Assembly: GCA_965215145.1 (NCBI GenBank)
Contig: OZ244038.1
Coordinates: 1,426,001-1,490,000 of the forward strand
Direction: 5' to 3'
Length of the DNA: 64,000 bases
Origin: G965215145 sp965215145
Lineage (GTDB): Bacteria; Bacteroidota; Rhodothermia; Rhodothermales; JANQRZ01
The notes beneath the pieces were generated by a model. That model made no database searches, was not told where the DNA came from, and worked only from the letters and a program-made list of their open reading frames with translations. Made by a program: the position numbers and the translations under genes. Shown piece after piece: positions 15,820 through 22,383 of the stretch; position 1 is the first letter of the stretch; every line of letters begins with the position of its first letter.

Positions 15820-16908
15820 ATGAACGTAGGCATCCTGGGCGCCACCGGCGCCGTTGGGCAGAAGTTCGTCGAGCTCCTCGACGGCCACCCCCACTTCGAG
15901 ATCGCCGCGCTCGCGGCCTCCGAGCGCTCCGCCGGGCGCCCCTACCGCGAGGCGGCGAACTGGATCGGCCGGGCGGAGATGCCGGAGCGGGTCGGCGCCA
16001 TGGCCGTCCTCCCGACGGACCCCGCCGCGCTGGCCGGCTGCGACCTCGTGTTCTCAGGGCTCGACTCCTCCGTCGCGGGCGAGGCCGAGCGGGCGTTCGC
16101 GGCGGCGGGCTTCGCGGTGATCTCGAACGCGAAGAACCACCGCATGGACCCCGCCGTCCCGCTCCTCATCCCCGAGGTCAACCCCGAGCACACGGCGCTC
16201 GCGGCGGCGCAGGCCGGGCCGGGGATGATCGTCACCAACCCGAACTGCTCGGTGGTCGGGCTCGTGATGGCGCTCAAGCCGCTCCACGACCGGTTCGGCG
16301 TCGAGGCCGTCCACGTCGTCACGATGCAGGCGCTCTCGGGCGCGGGCTACCCCGGCGTCCCGTCGCTCGACGCGCTGGGCAACGTGGTCCCGTTCATCGG
16401 CGGGGAGGAGGGGAAGGTCGCCGAGGAGCCGCGTAAGCTGCTGGGGACGCTCGCCGAGGGGCCGGGCGGCGTGCCGCATATCGAGGAGGCCGAGATCGCC
16501 GTCTCCGCCACCTGCACCCGCGTCCCCGTGCTGGAGGGGCACACCGAGTGCGTCTCCGTCCGCCTCCGCACGCCGGCCACGCCGGAGGAGGCCGCCGAGG
16601 CGATGGCGTCGTGGGAGGGCGGTCTCGCTGGGCTCGACCTCCCGACGGCGCCCGAGCGCCCGCTCCGGGTGTTCGCCGACGAGCGGTTCCCGCAGCCGCG
16701 CCGCCACGCGGAGGCCGGCGGGGGGATGCAGGTCTCCGTCGGCCGCGTCCGTGCGTGCCCCGTGATCGGGCCGGAGGGGCACGGGGTGAAGTTCGTCGTC
16801 CTCTCGCACAACACGGTCCGCGGCGCCGCCGGCGGCGCCGTCCTCAACGCCGAGTTGCTGCGTGCGCAGGGCCGGCTGGTTGGGCAAAGAGCGAAGGCAG
16901 AGGCGTGA
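15820..16908 (+). CDS. asd: aspartate-semialdehyde dehydrogenase
   Basis: It reduces beta-aspartyl phosphate to aspartate semialdehyde in the lysine/threonine/methionine pathway. The 362-residue protein is of the archaeal/fungal-like class. It shows GILGATGAVGQKFVELLDGH at the N-terminus, the catalytic cysteine in VTNPNCSVVGLVMALKPL, MQALSGAGYPGVPSLDALGN, and the acid/base histidine in VLEGHTECVSVRL. I chose ATG 15820 (MNVGILGATG) because the open frame upstream has no family similarity. The product also feeds aspartate chemistry relevant to the nearby cyanophycin locus, though that link is inference. Confidence 0.95.
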   Translation: MNVGILGATGAVGQKFVELLDGHPHFEIAALAASERSAGRPYREAANWIGRAEMPERVGAMAVLPTDPAALAGCDLVFSGLDSSVAGEAERAFAAAGFAVISNAKNHRMDPAVPLLIPEVNPEHTALAAAQAGPGMIVTNPNCSVVGLVMALKPLHDRFGVEAVHVVTMQALSGAGYPGVPSLDALGNVVPFIGGEEGKVAEEPRKLLGTLAEGPGGVPHIEEAEIAVSATCTRVPVLEGHTECVSVRLRTPATPEEAAEAMASWEGGLAGLDLPTAPERPLRVFADERFPQPRRHAEAGGGMQVSVGRVRACPVIGPEGHGVKFVVLSHNTVRGAAGGAVLNAELLRAQGRLVGQRAKAEA

Positions 16909-16963
16909 AGGGTGAAGCGGACAGGCATCGACACGAGAGGGGCCGGACCCCATCCCGTCCTCC

Positions 16964-16990
16964 CGTAGGGACGCGGCATGCCGCGTCCGT
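16964..16990. repeat. GTAGGGNC palindrome with perfect 20-bp core
   Basis: After CGTAG comes the perfect 20-bp palindrome GGACGCGGCATGCCGCGTCC at 16969-16988. It is one of several intergenic palindromes with a GTAGGG arm and a variable core. It sits between asd and the GNAT gene and has no T tract. Confidence 0.6.
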
Positions 16991-17034
16991 GCCGCCGCCT
17001 GGAAGTCGAAATCAAGCCGGAGCCCGGGTCACGC

Positions 17035-17526
17035 ATGGCTGAGCCCGACCCCACCATTCGCCGCGCCACCCCCGCCGACCGGGACGCGGCCGTCGCGCTG
17101 TGGGAGCAACTCCAGGACGAGCACGAGGCGCTGGACCCGCGCGTCCGCCGCAGCCCCTCCGCCCGCGACCGCTGGGCGACGGACTTCGACGTGTGGGTCC
17201 GCAGCGATGCCCACCGCGTCTTCGTCGCCGAAGCCGGACCGAGTGGCGAGGTCGTCGGGCTTGTGACGGCGCACCCGTACTGGCCCGCGCCGGTCTACGT
17301 CGAGGAGCTGGAGGTCTACGTCACCGAGCTCGTCGTCCACGCGGACTGGCGCGGGCGCGGGGTGGGGCGGATGCTGCTGGACGCCGTGCGGACGTGGGCC
17401 GAGCAGACGGGCGCCGCGCGGGTGCGCGCCGGCGTCCTCGCCGCCAACGCCGCCGGGCGGCGGTTCTGGGAGCGTGAGGGCGCCGAGGACCTGTTCGTGA
17501 CGGTGACGTTGGAGCCCCAGGGGTAG
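17035..17526 (+). CDS. GNAT-family N-acetyltransferase
   Basis: This 163-residue protein has the Gcn5-related fold. The N-terminal strand IRRATPADRDAAVALWEQL is typical. The acetyl-CoA pyrophosphate-binding motif A, VVHADWRGRGVGRMLLDAV, is at about residues 102-120, and ANAAGRRFWEREGAED forms motif B. Substrate cannot be read from sequence. I chose ATG 17035; an earlier ATG (16978) would place the upstream palindromic element inside the protein. It stands alone between asd and the DUF2911 gene. Confidence 0.9.
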   Translation: MAEPDPTIRRATPADRDAAVALWEQLQDEHEALDPRVRRSPSARDRWATDFDVWVRSDAHRVFVAEAGPSGEVVGLVTAHPYWPAPVYVEELEVYVTELVVHADWRGRGVGRMLLDAVRTWAEQTGAARVRAGVLAANAAGRRFWEREGAEDLFVTVTLEPQG

Positions 17527-17603
17527 CCCCGGATGCCCCACAGGGAACGCCCGGTCCAGGGCCGGCGTGCGAGCCCGCCCCCGTTCCCTCCTCCGCCACC
17601 GCC

Positions 17604-18494
17604 ATGCGCCTCCTCCGTACCGCCTCCGCCCTGAACCTAGCGCTAGCGCTAGGTTGTGCTGTCCTCCTCGCCACCGCCGCGCTCGCGCAGGAGCGCAGCA
17701 GCCAGCTCCCGCGCGCCAGCCCCAACGCCTCGGCCAGCTTCACCGTCGGCGTCACCGACGTGACCGTGACCTACGGCGCGCCGAGCGTCCGGGGCCGCGA
17801 GGTCTTCGGGGAGCTCGAGCCCTACGGCGAGGTCTGGCGCACCGGCGCCAACGAGGCCACCACCATCACCTTCTCCACCGACGTCGAGGTCGAGGACCAG
17901 CCGCTCGCCGCGGGGACCTACGCCCTCCTCACCATCCCCGGCGAGGACGAGTGGACGGTGATCTTCAACCGGGACGCCAACCAGTGGGGGGCCTACAACT
18001 ACAACGATAGCGAGGACGTCCTCCGCGTCACCGTCGAGCCGATGGAGAAGCCGTTCGTCGAGGTGATGGCCTTCCACTTCCACGACCTCGAAGCCGAGGA
18101 CGGCGAGCACGAGGTGGACCTCGTGCTCCGCTGGGCCGACACCGCCGTCGCCGTCGAGATCGAGTCCGACACCGAGGACCTCGTCCGCCAGATGGCCGAG
18201 GGCGCCGCCGCGGCCGGCGACGACTGGCAGATCCCCTACACCTACGCCCGCTACGCCCTCCAGAACGAGATGTACGACGGCGAGGCGCTCGGCTGGGCCC
18301 GCGCCGCGATGGACCGCGAGACCAACTTCAACACGGTGAGTCTCGTCGCCCGGCTCCTCGCCGCGGGCGGCAACTACGACGACGCGGCCGAGATGGGCAA
18401 CCGCGCGCTCAGCATGGCGCGCGAGATGAACGAGGCGCCGAACGGGATGACGGAGTTCGAGGCCGAAGTGATGGAGTGGCGCGGGCAGGGGTGA
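17604..18494 (+). CDS. DUF2911 family secreted protein
   Basis: This 296-residue exported protein has a signal peptide of about 28 residues ending at ALAQ. The DUF2911 domain follows, with SVRGREVFGELEPYGEVWRT, GANEATTITFSTDVEVEDQP and AGTYALLTIPGEDEWTVIFN. The family is common in Bacteroidota and of unknown function. The C-terminal third is helical and TPR-like. Codons 11-18 contain a perfect 22-bp palindrome (17634-17655) using rare CTA leucine codons. The stop overlaps the GTG of the following lipoprotein gene (GTGA), so they are probably translated together. Confidence 0.9.
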   Translation: MRLLRTASALNLALALGCAVLLATAALAQERSSQLPRASPNASASFTVGVTDVTVTYGAPSVRGREVFGELEPYGEVWRTGANEATTITFSTDVEVEDQPLAAGTYALLTIPGEDEWTVIFNRDANQWGAYNYNDSEDVLRVTVEPMEKPFVEVMAFHFHDLEAEDGEHEVDLVLRWADTAVAVEIESDTEDLVRQMAEGAAAAGDDWQIPYTYARYALQNEMYDGEALGWARAAMDRETNFNTVSLVARLLAAGGNYDDAAEMGNRALSMAREMNEAPNGMTEFEAEVMEWRGQG

Positions 18495-19300
18495 GCCCCG
18501 CACGCGTCCTCCTCGGCGCCGTCCTCCTCTGCCTCGCCGGGTGCGGGGGCCGGGGAGAGGCGCCGACCGCTGAACGGCCCCCCGGCCCCTCCGCCGCTGC
18601 GGACGTGGTCGGGGGGCGGGCCGTCCTGGAGCGTGCTCGCGCCGCCCACGGCTCCGCCCGGCTCGACAACGCCACCGTCACGTTCGGCTTCCGCGGCGAC
18701 CGCTTCACCGCCGAGCGCGACGGGGGGCGGTTCCGCTACGAGCGCGCCCGCACGGACTCCGCCGGCGCCGTCACCCGCGACGTGCTCTCGAACGAGGGGC
18801 TCGCCCGGACGGTAGACGGCGCTCCGGCTGAGATCCCCCCAGACGAGCGCGGCGGCGTCGAGACGGCGGTGAACTCGGTGGTCTACTTCGCGCTGCTCCC
18901 GCACGCCCTCGCCGACCCCGCCGTGCGCCCGCGCCGGCTCGGCCGGGACACCGTGCGCGGCGAGCCCTACGACCTCATTGAGGTGACGTTCGAGGAAGAA
19001 GGCGGCGGCGCGGACTGGGAGGACCGCTTCCTCTACTGGGTCCACGCCGACCGCGCGACGGTGGACTACCTCGCCTACCGCTACCACACCGGCGACGGCG
19101 GCACCCGCTTCCGCGCGGCCACGAACTTCCACACCGTCGGCGGCGTCCGCTCCGCCGACCACCGCAACCTCACCGCCGACTCGGCCGGCGTCTTTCCACG
19201 GCTGGAGGACTACCCGCGTCTGTTCGAGGCCGGCCGGCTCCGACACGTCTCCGACATCGTGCTCGACGACGTGCGGGTCTCGGCCCGAGCCTCGGGGTGA
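18491..19300 (+). CDS. DUF6503 family lipoprotein
   Basis: The 269-residue product has a short signal peptide ending in the lipobox LAGC (cysteine about residue 17). The DUF6503 domain follows, seen in RAAHGSARLDNATVTFGFRG, GGRFRYERARTDSAG, VNSVVYFALLPHALADPAV and EVTFEEEGGGADWEDRFLYW. The family occurs in Bacteroidota and is uncharacterised. The start is GTG within GTGA, overlapping the DUF2911 stop; another GTG lies five codons upstream. The operon appears to end at the hairpin terminator at 19521. Confidence 0.87.
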   Translation: MSPARVLLGAVLLCLAGCGGRGEAPTAERPPGPSAAADVVGGRAVLERARAAHGSARLDNATVTFGFRGDRFTAERDGGRFRYERARTDSAGAVTRDVLSNEGLARTVDGAPAEIPPDERGGVETAVNSVVYFALLPHALADPAVRPRRLGRDTVRGEPYDLIEVTFEEEGGGADWEDRFLYWVHADRATVDYLAYRYHTGDGGTRFRAATNFHTVGGVRSADHRNLTADSAGVFPRLEDYPRLFEAGRLRHVSDIVLDDVRVSARASG

Positions 19301-19520
19301 CCGGGCGGCGGGCGTGAAAGCGGTTACCCCTCACGCGAAGGGTGAAGGGCACCGGGGCTGCCCCCGTCGGGGATTGCGGACGGGCGCCGCTGTCGCGCGG
19401 GCCGCCGCTCCCGTAGTCTGCGGTCCTCTCTTCACCGGAGGCGAAACGGCTCCCTGGCCGCGCCCCTCTCAGCGTCCGACTCCGCCACCTCGCGCGGCGC
19501 TGCGCCTCCTCGGATCTCCC

Positions 19521-19560
19521 CACGCGGGGGTCGGCTTCGGTCGGCCCCCGCGTGCGTTTT
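19521..19560 (+). terminator. intrinsic terminator after DUF2911-DUF6503 operon
   Basis: Arms CACGCGGGGGTCG and CGGCCCCCGCGTG close over CTTCGG-type loop sequence and are followed by CGTTTT. It is about 220 bases beyond the DUF6503 stop and upstream of the iadA promoter box. Confidence 0.7.
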
Positions 19561-19594
19561 CGGTCCAGACACGGGCTGAGGACCGCCCGGCCGA

Positions 19595-19602
19595 TATCTT
19601 CC
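19595..19602 (+). promoter_or_regulatory. promoter box TATCTTCC before iadA
   Basis: TATCTTCCG lies 26 bases before the GTG start of iadA. It follows the terminator at 19521-19560, marking a new transcription unit. Confidence 0.5.
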
Positions 19603-19628
19603 GCGCCGTTTTGCGCACCTCCATTCCT

Positions 19629-20810
19629 GTGTCCGCCCCGCTCACCCTCCTCCTCGACGCCGACCTCTATGCGCCCGAGCCGCTCGGCCGCCGGCACGTC
19701 CTCGTCGGCGGCGGGCGGGTGCTCGCGGTGACAGACGCGCCGCCCCGGCTGGAAGGCATCGAGGTCGAGGAGGCCGACCTCGGCGGGCGGCGGCTCATCC
19801 CCGGCCTTATCGACGCGCACGTCCATGTCACCGGCGGCGGGGGGGAGGCCGGCCCCGAGACGCAGGCGCCGGCGCCCGCGCTCTCGCAGTACACCACGGC
19901 CGGCGTCACCACCGTCGTCGGGCTCCTCGGCACCGACGACGAGACGCGCACGACGGCCGGGCTGCTCGCCCGCGTCCGCGCCCTGAACCGGGAGGGGATC
20001 ACGGCCTTCGCGTGGACCGGCGGCTACCACCTCCCCCCGACGACGCTCACCGGCACGGTCCGTGGGGACATCACCCACCTCGCCGAGGTGATCGGGTTCG
20101 GGGAGCTGGCCGTCTCCGACCACCGCTCCAGCCAGCCCACGTTCGAGGAGGTCCTCCGCGTGGCGGCCGACTGCCATGTGGCGGGGCTGCTCACCGGCAA
20201 GGCTGGGGTACTCCACCTTCATCTTGGGGATGGGGAGCGTGGGCTCGCCCTCGTCCGCCGCGCCCTCGACGAGACCGAACTACCGCCCCGGACGTTCCAC
20301 CCCACCCACGTCAACCGCCGCCGGGCCCTCTTCGACGAAGCCCTCGCGCTGGCCGAGCGCGGCGTGACGGTGGACGTGACGGCGTTCCCCCCGGACCAGG
20401 CCGCGGCCGATGAGGTGGACGCCGCCGAGGCCATCGGGACGTACCTCGACGCCGGCCTCCCGCTCGAGCGCCTCACCGTCTCCTCCGACGGCGGCGGTTG
20501 CCTCCCGCACTTCGATCAGAACGGCGAGATGGTGCGGATGGGGTTCGCCACCTCACAGGCCCTCGCCGACCTCCTCCGCCGGCTCCTCGACGCGGGGCGC
20601 TCGCTGGAGGATGTGCTTCCACCGTTTACGAGCAACCCCGCTAATTACCTCCGCCTCCCGCGCAAGGGCCGCATTGCCCCCGGCGCCGACGCCGACCTCG
20701 CCGTGCTCGACGCCGACGGGGGGGTGGCCGAGGTGATGGCGCGCGGCCGGTGGATGGTCCGCGCCGGCCGCCCCGTTGTCCACGGCACGTTCGAGGAGCC
20801 GGACGCCTAG
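19629..20810 (+). CDS. iadA: isoaspartyl (beta-aspartyl) dipeptidase
   Basis: This 393-residue amidohydrolase-superfamily metalloenzyme cleaves beta-aspartyl dipeptides. Metal-ligand motifs are LIDAHVHVTGGGGEAGPETQ, VLHLHLGDGERGL and FHPTHVNRR. The catalytic-region sequence TVSSDGGGCLPHFDQNGEM is near the end. In a cyanophycin locus its likely substrate is beta-Asp-Arg released by CphB. The GTG start (VSAPLTLLLDADLY) is chosen because it follows the promoter-like box and begins the conserved beta-sandwich; the upstream open frame crosses a terminator. cphB follows after 44 bases. Confidence 0.94.
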   Translation: MSAPLTLLLDADLYAPEPLGRRHVLVGGGRVLAVTDAPPRLEGIEVEEADLGGRRLIPGLIDAHVHVTGGGGEAGPETQAPAPALSQYTTAGVTTVVGLLGTDDETRTTAGLLARVRALNREGITAFAWTGGYHLPPTTLTGTVRGDITHLAEVIGFGELAVSDHRSSQPTFEEVLRVAADCHVAGLLTGKAGVLHLHLGDGERGLALVRRALDETELPPRTFHPTHVNRRRALFDEALALAERGVTVDVTAFPPDQAAADEVDAAEAIGTYLDAGLPLERLTVSSDGGGCLPHFDQNGEMVRMGFATSQALADLLRRLLDAGRSLEDVLPPFTSNPANYLRLPRKGRIAPGADADLAVLDADGGVAEVMARGRWMVRAGRPVVHGTFEEPDA

Positions 20811-20854
20811 ACCGAAACGGCTCGCCGCTGCCTGCTGCACCCAACCACGATCCC

Positions 20855-21688
20855 ATGCCCTCTCCCGTATCCCCCGGCGCCGCGCGCGGCTTCCTCGTCC
20901 CCATCGGCGGGGCCGAGAAGAAAGAGGCGGACCGCGTCGTCCTCGACCGGTTCGCCCGGCTGGCCGGCGGCGCCGACGCCCGGCTCGTCGTGCTCCCCAC
21001 CGCCTCCGAGCTCCCCGACACCGGCGACCGCTACCGGCGGCTGTTCGAGGAGATGGGCGCCGGGGCCGTCGAGGTGCTCCCGATCCAGGAGCGCCCCGAG
21101 GCGATGGACGACGGCGCCGTGCGGGTCTTCGAGGGCGCCACCGGCGTCTTCCTCACCGGCGGCAACCAGCTCCGCCTCTCGACGATCCTCGGCGGCACGC
21201 CCGTGGCCCAGGCCCTCCGGCGCCTCAACGCCGAGGGCGTCCACGTCGGCGGGACGTCGGCCGGCGCGGCTATCATGCCGGAGCACATGATCGCCGGCGG
21301 CAAGAGCGGCCCCACGCCGCGGGCCGACGCGGTGATCCTCGCGCCGGGGCTGGGGCTGACGAACCGGGTGATCGTGGACCAGCACTTCCGCCAGCGCGGC
21401 CGGCTCGGGCGGCTCCTCACCGCCGTCTCGTTCAACCCGTTCGTCGTCGGGCTCGGGGTGGACGAGGACACGGCGGCGTTCATCGGGCCGGACGACACGT
21501 TCGAGGTCGTCGGCTCGGGCGGGGTGACCGTCGTGGACCCCGCCGGCCTGGAGCACTCCTCGATGGACTCGGCGCGGCCGGGAGCCCCCGTCAGCCTCGT
21601 CGGGATCACGCTCCACGTCCTCGCCCACGGCGCCCGCTACGACCTCGAAGCCCGAGAGGCGACGGTCCCCGAGCGGGAGGAAGCTTAG
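20855..21688 (+). CDS. cphB: cyanophycinase
   Basis: This cytoplasmic serine hydrolase releases beta-Asp-Arg dipeptides from cyanophycin. The 277-residue length fits the family. The nucleophile elbow is VGGTSAGAAIMPEHMI, and the partner motifs are FLTGGNQLRLSTIL and DQHFRQRGRLGRLLTAV with the catalytic-region histidine. FVVGLGVDEDTAAFI is also typical. ATG 20855 is chosen; the longer frame upstream runs back into iadA. Its stop overlaps that of the opposing Uma2 gene by 4 bases (TTAG). Together with iadA it would fully break the polymer to Asp and Arg. Confidence 0.95.
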   Translation: MPSPVSPGAARGFLVPIGGAEKKEADRVVLDRFARLAGGADARLVVLPTASELPDTGDRYRRLFEEMGAGAVEVLPIQERPEAMDDGAVRVFEGATGVFLTGGNQLRLSTILGGTPVAQALRRLNAEGVHVGGTSAGAAIMPEHMIAGGKSGPTPRADAVILAPGLGLTNRVIVDQHFRQRGRLGRLLTAVSFNPFVVGLGVDEDTAAFIGPDDTFEVVGSGGVTVVDPAGLEHSSMDSARPGAPVSLVGITLHVLAHGARYDLEAREATVPEREEA

Positions 21689-22272
21689 GCGTCGCTGCCG
21701 CCGTGCTCGAATCGGACCTGCCGGTACAACGTGTCCAGCTCGACCCGTACCCCGACGGACTCGAGCGTGAGGGAGGCCCCGTCGCCGCTGGCCTCGAACA
21801 GCTCCCAGTTGTCGCGCTCGTTGAGCCGGTGCGCCTCGACGGCCTTGCGGTCCTGCGCCACGAGGACGTACTCGCGGAGCGACGGGATCTGGCGATAGAA
21901 GGCGAACTTCCGCCCACGATCATAATCCTCCGTGCTCTCGGACAGCACCTCCACGAGGAGGACCGGATTGAGCAGCGTGTCGAACGTGTCGTCGAGGTAC
22001 TCCTCCTCGCCGCAGACCACAGCGATATCGGGGTAGGTGTAGAGCCCGGAGGTGGGGATGTGGACGCGCATGTCCGTCGGAAGCGTGACACACCCGCGCT
22101 CGACGAGCGCATCTGACAGCAGCGACGCGAAACGGTGCGTCAAGACGACGTGGTTACGGCGGGCACCGGACATGGCGAACACCTCCCCCTTGTAATACTC
22201 GCTCTTGAACTCGGCCTTGCGTTCGAGTTCGAGGTAGGCTTCGGGGCTGAGGAGGGGCTTCGGCTCGGCCAT
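21685..22272 (-). CDS. Uma2-family (DUF820) putative endonuclease
   Basis: This 195-residue protein of the Uma2 family has a PD-(D/E)XK nuclease-like fold. Motifs are EYYKGEVFAMSGARRNHV near the N-terminus, TYPDIAVVCGEEEYLDD with the active-site aspartate, PVLLVEVLSESTEDYDRGRK with Glu and Lys, and FAFYRQIPSLREYVLV. Uma2 genes are abundant in cyanobacteria and other multicopy settings; their biological role is unclear. ATG 22272 is preferred over GTG 22293 because a TACCTTCG box lies at 22296-22303, too close to the GTG. It interrupts the cyanophycin genes on the opposite strand. Confidence 0.88.
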   Translation of the reverse strand: MAEPKPLLSPEAYLELERKAEFKSEYYKGEVFAMSGARRNHVVLTHRFASLLSDALVERGCVTLPTDMRVHIPTSGLYTYPDIAVVCGEEEYLDDTFDTLLNPVLLVEVLSESTEDYDRGRKFAFYRQIPSLREYVLVAQDRKAVEAHRLNERDNWELFEASGDGASLTLESVGVRVELDTLYRQVRFEHGGSDA

Positions 22273-22295
22273 CGGTTCAGGGCTCGTGTCCACGA

Positions 22296-22303
22296 CGAAG
22301 GTA
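22296..22303 (-). promoter_or_regulatory. promoter box TACCTTCG before Uma2 gene
   Basis: Minus-strand TACCTTCG lies 23 bases before the ATG at 22272; it is an instance of the recurring box. Confidence 0.45.
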
Positions 22304-22348
22304 CGGTGGCGGGGGTGCGATCAACCCCGCTCCTATGGGCCGGAGGCG

Positions 22349-22356
22349 TACTTTCC
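22349..22356 (+). promoter_or_regulatory. promoter box TACTTTCC before cphA
   Basis: TACTTTCCG lies 27 bases before the cphA ATG. It is about 50 bp from, and divergent to, the Uma2 promoter box. Confidence 0.5.
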
Positions 22357-22383
22357 GGCGCCGCTCACCCTGCCGCGCTTCCC

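Noticed and set aside
19314..19628. N-terminal extension of iadA
   Set aside because: It crosses an intrinsic terminator and a promoter box and has no family similarity.
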